From Arenicola marina (lineage: Eukaryota; Annelida; Polychaeta; Arenicolidae): a DNA stretch of 64,000 nt. The first letter of the stretch is position 1. Every line of letters starts with the position of its first letter. Both the position numbers and the translations under genes were made by a program. The DNA is taken from the NCBI GenBank assembly GCA_964019135.1, contig OZ025264.1, positions 3,690,827-3,754,826 on the forward strand, written 5' to 3'. Under the pieces are notes generated by a model that saw nothing but the letters and a program-made list of their open reading frames with translations, was not told the origin of the DNA and ran no database searches. Below are positions 49,501-55,555 of this stretch, one piece after another.

Positions 49501-52105
49501 GTTAATTCATATCACGGGCAAGGCTAAGAGACTATTTGGCACTCTGGCATGCGTGGAATATAGACAAATTTTGAATGATTGATTCTTATTTGTATTGTGA
49601 CGGCTTGAGTTTGGGCGGGAAAGAGGTCGATAAGTAAATGTCAACAATGATCGACGATGGACCCCTGACTCCACTCCCATTCCGCCCCGACCCCCACCAC
49701 CCTCCCTTCTAATGCAACACGGCTTCATTGACGACGCGATGCGTCACTGACCTGTAGAAACAATGCCTAATCCGCCATCGTCATCCCTTACAGGTTCAAA
49801 CTGGTACTCGATTAAATCATCAGCTGGTGTAAATTCAGTGTTTACTTCAACTTCTTCGTCCGACTCGCCAAAAGTTTGTTCTTGCTTCGATATTATAGCT
49901 TCCGGTGGTAGTAGTCGTCTAAACCTACTGGTCGCTTCATCGCCGGTGACGTTATCACCAGTGCACTGAGGCGGGTGCCGGTGGAAAGTTGGGTGGACGT
50001 TTCCTTTCTCAGCGTCGCATTGCATGGCTATTGTGAGTTGTATGTAATATGTTGCGTTTGACTTCAGACTCTGGAGTGGATCCCCAAATCCAGCTGACTT
50101 ACCGTGCGACTGAGGAATACGGAATGCCAGACCTCCTGCCCGAGTCATTCATGGACCTCATCAACAGGTTAGGGGCGGGTGCGGCCCGGGGGGGGGGGAG
50201 GGGGGGAATGCCGGACCTCCTGCCCGCGTCATTCATGGACCTCATCAACAGGTTAGGGGCGGGTGCGGCCCGGGGAGGGGGGGAATGTCGGACCTCCTGC
50301 CCGCGTCATTCATGGACATCTTCAACAGGTTAGGGGCGGATGCGGCCCGGGGGGGGGGTGGGGAAAAGGGTGGACGCCGGACCTCATCAACAGGTTAGGG
50401 GCGGGTGCGGCCCGGGGGGGGCGGGTGAATGCCGGACCTTCTGCCCGCCTCATTCATAGTCCTCATCAACAGGTTAGGGGCGGGTGCGGCCCGGGGGTGG
50501 GGGGAGGAGGGGGGGGGTGAATGCCGGACCTCCTGCCCGCGTCATTCATGGTCCTCATCAACAGGTTAGGGGCGGATGCGGCCAGGGGGGGGGGAGGGGA
50601 GGGGGGGGGAGGAAGGGTTCAGGTTGGTGAAGTGGGTTATATGTTATATTGATAAATACGAGATATGTTTGTTTCTTGTTATAAGACACGTCTAACGCGC
50701 CCTTAGTTCGTGTATGGCTTTTGTTTATATTATTTCCCTTCTCCGGCACACGCGGCTTTATCCTATGAAGAAATCGATAAATAAAGATCTACTGACGCTA
50801 GTTTAGTAGAGTTTTGGTGCCTGCATCTGGGCCTACCTGGAACATGAGGGCAGTGCAATATGAACCTAACAGTGTTAAGAGCATATGAGATCATATTGTT
50901 AGAGGATATATATGATCGTATCTGTATAAACAAAAATTTCACAACGGCATGTTACACATAATAGCACAACAATTATAGAAAATGAGAGGCCCCATTATGT
51001 TTCGCCAAAACGCTGAAACTGCTTAAGGCAGTACGGGGTCCACATTTCTAGGGGTTTGGAAGGAGTAACTGGCGCCACGCGACACAGGCATGTTTTAAAA
51101 ATCGACACTGACCCCCAAATTCCGAATGAAGATCTGAAAAAGCGACATCGACACAGAATTTAGAAAAAAAGACACTGAACTTAGCATAGAGCGACACGGA
51201 ACGTCGTGAAAAATCGACATTGAAGACTGAGAATTTGGAAAAATCGACACTTGACCCCCCCTTCGAGACCCCTATTTCTACACATCCGATAACCGTGAAA
51301 TGTTTCACTAACCTTGTAAATGTTATTCACATACCAGAACGCGTTCCGTTTTCGAAGAACAAATGTTCGTATGCAAAAGTGCCCAAAATGATCCCACAGA
51401 TTGGGGTCTGCACAAATATTGACGGTCATTAATGATATATGAAACAGTTGAAGAATACTTCTTATATAACCAGCTCTGTTGACCGATCATTTAAGCAGTT
51501 TAAAAGCTATGTGAGCGAGATCACGTGACAAGGATCAGATAGGTCAGGTAGATCTCCCGGCACAGGCCGTTCCGCTTACGCTATACTCCCTATGCCCCAC
51601 ATCAAATTTAACCATCAAAATGGTTTTTCATACGCGACCTTGAAAATGAAGATGTATTCAAAGTCTAGCATCCAATACACCACTTTGTTTGTCATTACTG
51701 TGCTACTTGCACCGTACCGAACGAATTCATTTGATTTTGATTAATTATGAGCCCAATTAGTTGCTTATGTTTTTGAGTTCGATCTGTGTCATATTATACA
51801 CTAACGCGTTAATGGAATAAACTAGTTCTTCAATGACAAGTAGAACGCCAATCTCATAATGTAGCAATTCACCAGCGTGCTACTGCAGACATGTATTTGC
51901 CTTGTCTGTGTTAAGGTGAATTTACTACTATACTACTATAATATATATCTCTCTTAGAATGGAAAACGACCCTGACCTGTTCGCCAAGTATCGCGCCAAC
52001 TATGAAACAAGGACTGGCTTCGAGGGTCCCTGTGATGACGCGTGTCGCCACCGTGAGCTCTGTCACATGAGGCACACTGACGTCGTGGCGGAGGGGCAGT
52101 GTTAG
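28210..52105 (+). CDS. SMPD1: Acid sphingomyelinase (SMPD1-like), copy 1, complete 13-exon gene, 617 aa
   Basis: Hydrolyses sphingomyelin to ceramide and phosphocholine in lysosomes or outside the cell (family knowledge). Exons: 28210-28521, 39088-39243, 41430-41663, 42481-42537, 42850-42958, 43542-43670, 44029-44075, 45307-45449, 45935-46043, 48207-48350, 48588-48753, 50068-50167, 51958-52105; they sum to 1854 nt, all phases agree. Domains: signal peptide ~1-27; saposin-B domain ~95-160 (CRGCL...VNIC...VCESVISNFG); metallophosphatase with metal ligands D225 and H227 (LTDIH), D291 (TGD), N331 (GNHE), H438 (GHH), H472 and H474 (GHGH), and catalytic-type H295 and H332. The last residue is Cys, as in human ASM. 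Human is about 630 aa, close to this. The saposin domain favours SMPD1 over SMPDL3. The start at 28210 gives a clean signal peptide; the in-frame ATG at 28129 does not. A tandem paralogue starts at 55292. Odd: arrays at splice junctions and a GC donor after exon 3. Confidence 0.93.
28470..38710 (+). repeat. 102-bp minisatellite spanning the SMPD1 exon 1/intron 1 junction, about 100 units
   Basis: Each unit consists of ~41 nt of exon 1 end (atgtccccgccaacgtgtcc ... tgccgcgggtgtctg), the donor gtcagtac, and ~60 nt of intron. Most units are 102 bp; some are 100 bp because of a missing gt before gctgtataac. The unit is identical in layout to the real junction at 28481-28530. Higher-order repetition of 0.92-1.02 kb is visible in 35.8-38.7 kb. 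The last unit ends at about 38710. Confidence 0.97.
38848..39081. mobile_element. Short TIR element (MITE-like) abutting the exon 2 acceptor
   Basis: The ends are imperfect inverted repeats: cagggcggatcgcc at the left, and at the right ggatctgcccctg, which reverse-complements to caggggcagatcc. The inside is C-rich with related internal copies (ttcaaattggtggatcgccc / ttcaaatttctggatctgcc). The right end lies 6 bp before exon 2. Such CAGGGGCGGATCC ends resemble hAT-type MITEs, but the flanking target duplication is not convincing. Confidence 0.5.
39088..39243 (+). CDS. SMPD1: SMPD1 copy 1 exon 2 (saposin-B)
   Basis: Acceptor gcattag; 156 nt, phase 0-0, encoding VVIGGLQAFIDQNL through ISNFGPH. 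Donor gtcggt at 39244, aligned with gtcagt in copy 2. Confidence 0.85.
39286..40515 (+). repeat. 60-bp minisatellite, about 20.5 units, intron 2
   Basis: Exact 60-bp period: tcactcattctcctacaata + cgatagactcacacaactga + tcattacccatatatatatc. Units differ at a few positions (tcctac/tgctac/tcatac, cagctga/caactga). The period is a multiple of 3, so open frames of about 420 codons occur on both strands; not genes. It starts 42 bp after the exon 2 donor and carries no exon sequence. Confidence 0.96.
40516..41429. other. Intron 2 remainder, nothing recognised
   Basis: AT-rich unique sequence. No splice-supported exon or repeat family seen. Confidence 0.4.
41430..41663 (+). CDS. SMPD1: SMPD1 copy 1 exon 3 (linker, first metal ligands)
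   Basis: 234 nt, phase 0-0, from LYYVLGATT to HLTDIHVDKDYFT, with the first metal-binding D and H. The intron begins gcaagt: a GC donor in the position of gtacgt in copy 2. Confidence 0.87.
41890..42095 (+). repeat. 24-bp minisatellite, ~8 units, intron 3
   Basis: Unit agattggcacaatgaactgg + tcat, nearly perfect between about 41910 and 42095. Confidence 0.92.
42213..42431 (+). mobile_element. tRNA-derived SINE, copy 3
   Basis: Same head and body as the copy at 4158, with a decayed A box (gattgcttagtgggttagag) and B box (ggtttgagccc). It ends about 50 bp before the exon 4 acceptor. Confidence 0.83.
42481..42537 (+). CDS. SMPD1: SMPD1 copy 1 exon 4 (57-nt microexon-like)
   Basis: 19 codons, GAATDCHLPVCCHEEWNGT, phase 0-0, acceptor ttgacag, donor gtaagt. 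Nearly identical to copy 2 exon 4 at the nucleotide level. Confidence 0.87.
42850..42958 (+). CDS. SMPD1: SMPD1 copy 1 exon 5
   Basis: 109 nt, phase 0 to 1: GIAGEWGDYKCN through DYIMYTG. Acceptor gttgcag, donor gtaagt. Confidence 0.87.
42925..43085 (+). repeat. Duplicated exon 5 end plus donor
   Basis: The stretch gattatattatgtacacggg | taagta...aacactggctg recurs about 105 bp downstream as gattacattatgtagacagg | taaggta-gaacactggctg (from about 43050). The second copy has an in-frame tag in the exon-like part. Confidence 0.75.
43542..43670 (+). CDS. SMPD1: SMPD1 copy 1 exon 6 (catalytic core)
   Basis: 129 nt, phase 1 to 1: completes TGD, then TPPHLTWMETQQ through MGNH. Contains metal-ligand D, catalytic-type H (TGDxPPH) and the N-H of GNHE. 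Donor gtatgt. Confidence 0.89.
44029..44075 (+). CDS. SMPD1: SMPD1 copy 1 exon 7 (47 nt)
   Basis: Phase 1 to 0: ETYPTNLYYLPRPDIQ, completing the GNHE motif across the junction. Acceptor atttcag, donor gtaagt. Confidence 0.85.
44058..44165 (+). repeat. Duplicated exon 7 end plus donor
   Basis: The junction caggcctgatatacag|gtaagt...gtatgtctccatgggat recurs about 51 bp downstream as cagcctaatatctgg|gtgagt...gtacatctctatgagat. The copy is diverged but collinear across exon and intron. Confidence 0.6.
44390..44600 (+). mobile_element. LINE remnant, C-terminal zinc-binding region
   Basis: An open frame at 44399-44599 reads KKWGKCATNLSNRCGSIEDI then CHMIYNCYFTKEIWKQI. The spacing C...EDICH..YNC.FTKEIW matches the zinc-binding tail that follows reverse transcriptase in many non-LTR elements. 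Only this scrap is seen, in intron 7. Confidence 0.5.
44601..45306. other. Intron 7 remainder, nothing recognised
   Basis: AT-rich unique sequence. Confidence 0.35.
45307..45449 (+). CDS. SMPD1: SMPD1 copy 1 exon 8
   Basis: 143 nt, phase 0 to 2: QLNRVYFDVFQPIAGFG through VVLSYNSNYG. Acceptor attgcag, donor gtagat (weaker than gtaagt in copy 2). Confidence 0.86.
45571..45850. mobile_element. TIR MITE, PIF/Harbinger-like ends
   Basis: The left end gggcgtgttcgattcac and the right end gtaaattgaccacgccc are inverted repeats. The interior holds further copies of aaccggtttcggtt in both orientations. The flanks are tat / taa, near the TWA duplication expected for Harbinger. About 280 bp, no coding capacity. 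Confidence 0.65.
45935..46043 (+). CDS. SMPD1: SMPD1 copy 1 exon 9
   Basis: 109 nt, phase 2 to 0: STENWYNLLSEDGPDYARMR through DSGDK. Acceptor attatag, donor gtacag. Confidence 0.86.
45955..46260 (+). repeat. Partial tandem copy of exon 9 and its donor in intron 9
   Basis: The exon 9 text tgagtgaggacggaccggac through catggaggacactctg recurs at 46087-46143 with few changes. The exon end and donor region (ggccagggacagcggggaca ... gtacagg) has a looser counterpart near 46220-46255 (ggcagggacaccttgggaaa ... gtacagg). Confidence 0.78.
46384..47153. mobile_element. Dispersed repeat copy A, interrupted by a MITE
   Basis: Sequence 46384-46585 plus 47072-47153 matches 49291-49558 (shared cgccaaatctaagcccaggc, tcaccaag-like joins, atcacgggcaaggctaagag). 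Copy B is uninterrupted, so A was split by the insertion at 46586-47063. Family unknown. Confidence 0.75.
46586..47063. mobile_element. TIR MITE, 478 bp, ~8-bp target duplication
   Basis: The left end gttagggcccaaaacgtcat and the right end atgacgttttgggttctaac are inverted repeats of ~36 bp with few mismatches. The flanks tgacgttt / agacgttt look like an 8-bp duplication with one change. The empty site is seen in the paralogous repeat near 49463-49485. An 8-bp duplication fits hAT- or P-like families; no transposase is present. Confidence 0.8.
47154..48206. other. Intron 9 remainder
   Basis: Unique sequence. 48010-48085 (ctgattcttatttgtatttt ... gcgggaaagagctcgataag) matches 49575-49640, so it may be a further part of the dispersed repeat. 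Confidence 0.45.
48207..48350 (+). CDS. SMPD1: SMPD1 copy 1 exon 10 (histidine ligands)
   Basis: 144 nt, phase 0-0: VILLGHHPSGSGG through LHLQGHGHTDAWEI, carrying the GHH and GHGH metal ligands. Acceptor ttgcag, donor gtaatt. Confidence 0.88.
48588..48753 (+). CDS. SMPD1: SMPD1 copy 1 exon 11
   Basis: 166 nt, phase 0 to 1: TSNAETGEAYNVQISSPSVT through FYLDLQNAT. Acceptor gcccaaag (weak, AAG), donor gtaaga. Content fits the region after the GHxH motif in acid sphingomyelinases. Confidence 0.8.
49001..49114. mobile_element. Small MITE, copy 1
   Basis: The ends gcggagaccccc and gggggcatctccgc are inverted. The middle (tcataatggcaccgtatgaa ... caatatcatgtatttt) matches 61519-61640. Confidence 0.65.
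49291..49558. mobile_element. Dispersed repeat copy B (uninterrupted)
   Basis: Matches copy A at 46384-47153 and shows its pre-insertion structure across ctgatgacgtttaccactaa. Confidence 0.75.
49628..50012 (-). mobile_element. Dispersed repeat, inverted relative to 53333-53700
   Basis: Read on the minus strand it shares ccgcctcagtgcactg, gacgtcaccggcgatg-like text, gtttagacgactactaccac and gtggcattagaaggg with 53333-53700. The minus frame (50148-49744) is acidic (ESDEEVEVNTE) and unrecognised. It ends about 55 bp before exon 12. Confidence 0.6.
50068..50167 (+). CDS. SMPD1: SMPD1 copy 1 exon 12
   Basis: 100 nt, phase 1 to 2: DSGVDPQIQLTYRATEEYGM through SFMDLINR. Acceptor cttcag, donor gttagg. 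Matches the LYRARETYGLP...WHNLVYRM region of human ASM. Confidence 0.86.
50124..50600 (+). repeat. Array of exon 12 end plus donor, six copies
   Basis: The exon 12 end (aatgccagacctcctgcccg ... catggacctcatcaacag) plus donor gttaggggcgggtgcggccc and a G-run is repeated. Donors lie at 50168, 50252, 50329, 50394, 50473 and 50564. The fourth copy is shortened. The exon-like parts of copies 2 and 3 still read MPDLLPASFMD-like sequence. Confidence 0.93.
50610..51957. other. Intron 12
   Basis: Mostly unique. 51090-51255 holds several degenerate copies of an aaaaatcgacactgaa motif. No gene seen. Confidence 0.4.
51958..52105 (+). CDS. SMPD1: SMPD1 copy 1 exon 13 (C-terminus)
   Basis: Enters in phase 2 (AG|A), then MENDPDLFAKYRANYETR, a Cys-rich CDDACRHRELCHMRH and final Cys before TAG at 52103-52105. 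It corresponds to the GTPCRLATLC tail of human ASM. Confidence 0.87.
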
Positions 52106-52200
52106 TGGCGCCACCTAGCGAATGCACCGTGAGCTCTGTCACACCGACGTCGTGGCAGAGGGGCAGTGTTAGCGGCGCCACCTAGCGAATGCCTCCGCTG
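52049..52200 (+). repeat. Duplicated stop-codon region of SMPD1 copy 1
   Basis: caccgtgagctctgtcaca ... gaggggcagtgttag ... ggcgccacctagcgaatg occurs at 52049-52126, again at 52125-52193 and partly at 52199-52240. Only the first is in frame with the gene. Confidence 0.85.
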
Positions 52201-52345
52201 TGAGCTCTGTCACCAACATCGCGCGGAGGAACAGTGGCAGTATCGCAATCTGGAGACTGTTATTGAAAGCAATTAATTAATGTTATTGAAACCAATTAAT
52301 TAATGTTAATGAAACCAATTGTTAGGGGATGATCTGTTTTGTTGT

Positions 52346-52351
52346 AATAAA
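52346..52351 (+). promoter_or_regulatory. Polyadenylation signal AATAAA, SMPD1 copy 1
   Basis: First AATAAA after the stop, 241 nt downstream, followed by T-rich sequence. Confidence 0.6.
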
Positions 52352-52486
52352 CCTGTCTCAGCATGCGTCACTTTTTTCCGTCGATTACTCACGATGTTAG
52401 TTTTTTATTGTGCGTGTGTGTTTTCTTAGAAAACAAAACAGGATATACGAACATTTATAGTTCCTACGTTTAATTGGTTTATTAAA

Positions 52487-52557
52487 GTAGGACGCTTTAA
52501 CCTATGCAGGTCATATGGTGTCAATAAGAAGGGTCAACGTAGAGAGGAGCCATGTCT
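52487..52557 (-). mobile_element. tRNA-derived SINE, 3' fragment
   Basis: Matches only the tail of the SINE family (ggacgctttaacc ... gaggagccatgtct); diverged. Confidence 0.55.
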
Positions 52558-52559
52558 CA

Positions 52560-53330
52560 GAAAATAATAGCCAATTTTGGACAGTTTTACATTTTTTCAA
52601 CAGACGAAGTGCTTTCAATTGTCATTACCTTCGAATTATACCGAAATACTACAATACATGAAGAGTGGAGCTTCCTATTGAACTTCCTAAGTCGAGTCGT
52701 TCCGACTGAATGGGTATTCCACCCTAACCCACAAAGGAGATAGATATATCCAGAGTTCTTGGCCGTAAGTGAAAAATGCATCAAATACGTTTGCGTCAGG
52801 CGACATAAATACATTGTAGTTACTACGTCCTTACTATCTAGATCTCATAGCTGACGCCTAGATCAAGAGACATGCAGTAATTACTGAAGAGCATAACCTT
52901 TACATTACTAGAGACGTAATAGGAATTTCGTGACTCGAGGTATTTACTGAAACAAAGTCTTTAATTCTGACGGGATCTGAGGGTTAATTGCATTACCCGG
53001 ATGGTCGGCTTTCAGAGCCGGGCCATCCAATTCGGCATACTTATCAGTAACAAACGACTTGCCCTGAAACGAGTGTTTACATTGGTAAACTTAACATCAC
53101 TCTTCATCAACAATTCGGGACATCAATGTCATCGAGATTCCAGTAGGTGACATAAGACATTTAGATCCTCCGCATAACCAAATGGTGAAAATATGCCTGA
53201 GGAAGCATCCTAATTTTAAAGGGAAATGCCGGGCCCATGCCATTTACATTTCCAGTTAAATTATAGGGAATTAAGTAAACATTACACAATTTTTTTCTTA
53301 AATCATACATTAGTGAAGTTCCAAGCACTT
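52560..53330. other. Intergenic, nothing recognised
   Basis: Unique sequence between SMPD1 copy 1 and the repeat at 53333. Confidence 0.35.
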
Positions 53331-53332
53331 TC

Positions 53333-53700
53333 GAACGACCACCCAACTTGCGATGGGCACTCGCCTCAGTGCACTGATGATGACGTCACCGGCGATGGAC
53401 CAGTACGTTTAGACGACTACTACCACCGGAATCTATAATATCCAGGCGGTTTATTTACCTTAGAGTTTTTACGCGGATGGTACTTCCGGACGACCTGGCC
53501 CCCCCTGTTAGGGCCGACATTTATCCCATTTAACATATGAAAACCAAGATGCTAGGCTATTACTCAAGACCGGCCCCCCTTTTCCAGCATATCAGGACCC
53601 GACCCTGCATTGCGTTATCAGTGAAGCCATGTGGCATTAGAAGGGGGGGGGAGGGGGGTGGAGTTAGGGGTCTATCGTCATCGTTGGTAGGGTGCCCAAC
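53333..53700 (+). mobile_element. Dispersed repeat, inverted partner of 49628-50012
   Basis: The left part (53335-53440) and right part (53597-53690) match the inverted copy. The middle is diverged or replaced. It lies next to a THAP-finger fragment and may belong to the same transposon family. Confidence 0.6.
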
Positions 53701-53869
53701 TTTGACAGGACTCGTAGAGTGGTGGGCCATGGTTCGGGAAGCGGCAGTCCATGGTGTTGTCTTGATACAGCTGCTGTCTTAGCAACTCACTGTCACTGAA
53801 GGGTGTATGGACAGGGCGGCCATACTACAGAACGGCCGCATGGTTTATGGTGGGTGGAGTGACGGGCTT

Positions 53870-54271
53870 TAAGGGTGGTGGGGAGGGGCCGAGGGAGGAG
53901 AGGTGCGTGAAGCTAGCAGCCGGGTCGACTGGTAGGCCATGTGCATACTGTACAGCAGGGGGGCGTAGGCAGGAGGTGGCGATGGGAAAATATGGATGGA
54001 ATCGCTTCCGGCTTCTGCCTCAGCTTTATAGGTTCGTTTGGTCCTCTGCCTTGGTACAAACTTGCAGATCGTCCTCAAGGCATTTTTTCTCAAAGTGGGC
54101 GGAACATACTATTGAATGTTTGGTGGGCTTAAAATTCACACGAGCAATCTTGTGTAGCCATTGCCGCAAAAGCTGCTGGTCGCCTAGTGGATAGCGGTAG
54201 AAGGATATCCTCTGTTTGCTGTCCTTTTTAGCACTGGAATTGTAACAACCAACAGCTGAACAGTAAGCCAT
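53870..54271 (-). pseudogene. THAP-type zinc-finger fragment
   Basis: The minus-strand frame from 54271 to 54026 (81 codons) begins MAYCSAVGCYNSS and has the C2CH pattern C4, C9, C56, H59 (VCSAHF), plus P28, W38 and F60, as in THAP DNA-binding domains. Downstream in a shifted frame, GSDSIHIFPSPPP resembles the AVPTIF-type end of the domain. THAP fingers occur in host transcription factors and in P-like transposases. With no further exons visible and a dispersed repeat beside it, a transposon-derived remnant is more likely than a host gene. Confidence 0.6.
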
Positions 54272-54599
54272 TTTGGTCTAATGCATTGATGTTTCAAATT
54301 CGCTTGTCACTATTCATGAGTGGTGTTAGGCCGAGAATTTGTTCCGAAGACGCAGTTTCTTCCATGTAAACACATTTTTGGTTCAGTAGAAGGTCATAGC
54401 CGGTGACGTCAAGGCATTGGCGTGTGATTGGCCAACTCTGGTCACGTGTTCAGAACATGTCGACACTGCCCGGTTGGCGAAAATCAGTATTTTATATTGT
54501 TGGTGTGCGATTATCTCGATGGTGATTTCTTGTTAAACAAAACTATTAACGGCAAATAAATTTTATACCAACAGAGTTTTACTTTTATATCGCATTGCA

Positions 54600-54775
54600 G
54601 CCCCCCGATAGTTTCTTTTAAGCGTGTGAAAAGCTAGTCAAAATAAATATTGAAAAGCACAGGGGAGAGAAGCCAACCCTGTTAAAATCCGTTTGATATC
54701 ACAAAGTAGTCGAATGCAACTCCAACTGTGACAGTCTTCAGCTGGGTGTACATCCTTAGCAAATGTCTTGCACGA
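54600..54775 (-). mobile_element. LINE reverse-transcriptase scrap
   Basis: The minus strand reads MYTQLKTVTVGVAFDYFVIS, then NGF, a stop, then QGWLLSPVLFNIYFD in the same frame. This is the (NG)xxQGxLLSPxLFNIYxD motif of non-LTR reverse transcriptase (YADD lies further downstream in the family and is not seen). A longer minus frame to 55230 is its upstream part, weakly similar at best. Confidence 0.6.
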
Positions 54776-55291
54776 AAGAACATACATAACCCTCGTCTGA
54801 CAAGTCGTCTTGTCACTTTTGAGACGATGCGCAAGCATTCCGCACTTTGAGAACATTGACAGAGTGACAGAGGTCGCATTGTTTGTCTGACGCTGATCAC
54901 TGGTGCTGCGATATAATTCTGACGCAGTATATTTAGAAAAACCCCCTTAACTTCGAATAGCTGCACCATGGTGGCACAAAGTATAATACACAACACGATA
55001 TTTAACACATTGTATATTTGTACATCGTCAATCACCCATTGATAGCACCCCAAAGATATGGAGATGCGCTGACAAAATGATGATTGCGTATTGATATGCT
55101 TGTGAACGTCAGGATGGGAAAAAAACTGTGGCAGTTTATCGTTGTTCAGTATAATTGTTTTTTTAAGCGTCGATGATACACCAAGCGGATGACCGTGTAA
55201 CAGACCCAGCTGGCACATTGTACCTATCACCCAGTGTCACTCCTGGTCAGGCCCGTGACTCGAGAGTATACAGCGACACTCCAAAGACATC

Positions 55292-55555
55292 ATGAAGTGG
55301 ACCCACGTTGCCGTCGTGATCTTGGCCTGTGTCGCTTCGTCGACGTCGCTTAGCGTCGACAGTCATGAGTGGGAGGAAGGCATGTCTAGGATTTACAGCC
55401 AGGTGGGGGAGCAGTCCCGCTGGCTGTCCGCCTACGTCATCGCGGCTGCCCCGATGGATTCAGACGCAAAGCTGTCTCTTCTGGATAGAGCGTTTGACTG
55501 GATACCCAGCAGTAACGTCACCAGCAACCTGTCGTCAGAATGCCAAGGATGCCTG
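55292..55555 (+). CDS. SMPD1: SMPD1 copy 2 exon 1
   Basis: Signal peptide then EWEEGMSRIYSQVGEQ, ending SSECQGCL, phase 0, donor gtcagt at 55556. There is a single donor here, in contrast to the array in copy 1. Confidence 0.87.

Noticed and set aside
49744-50148. 134-codon acidic minus-strand frame as a host gene
   Set aside because: Coincides with a dispersed repeat that has an inverted copy at 53333-53700 and overlaps SMPD1 exon 12 on the other strand; no domain recognised.
54776-55230. 182-codon minus-strand frame as a host gene
   Set aside because: Its end carries a reverse-transcriptase motif continuing past a stop; better read as a LINE remnant, with the rest unrecognised.
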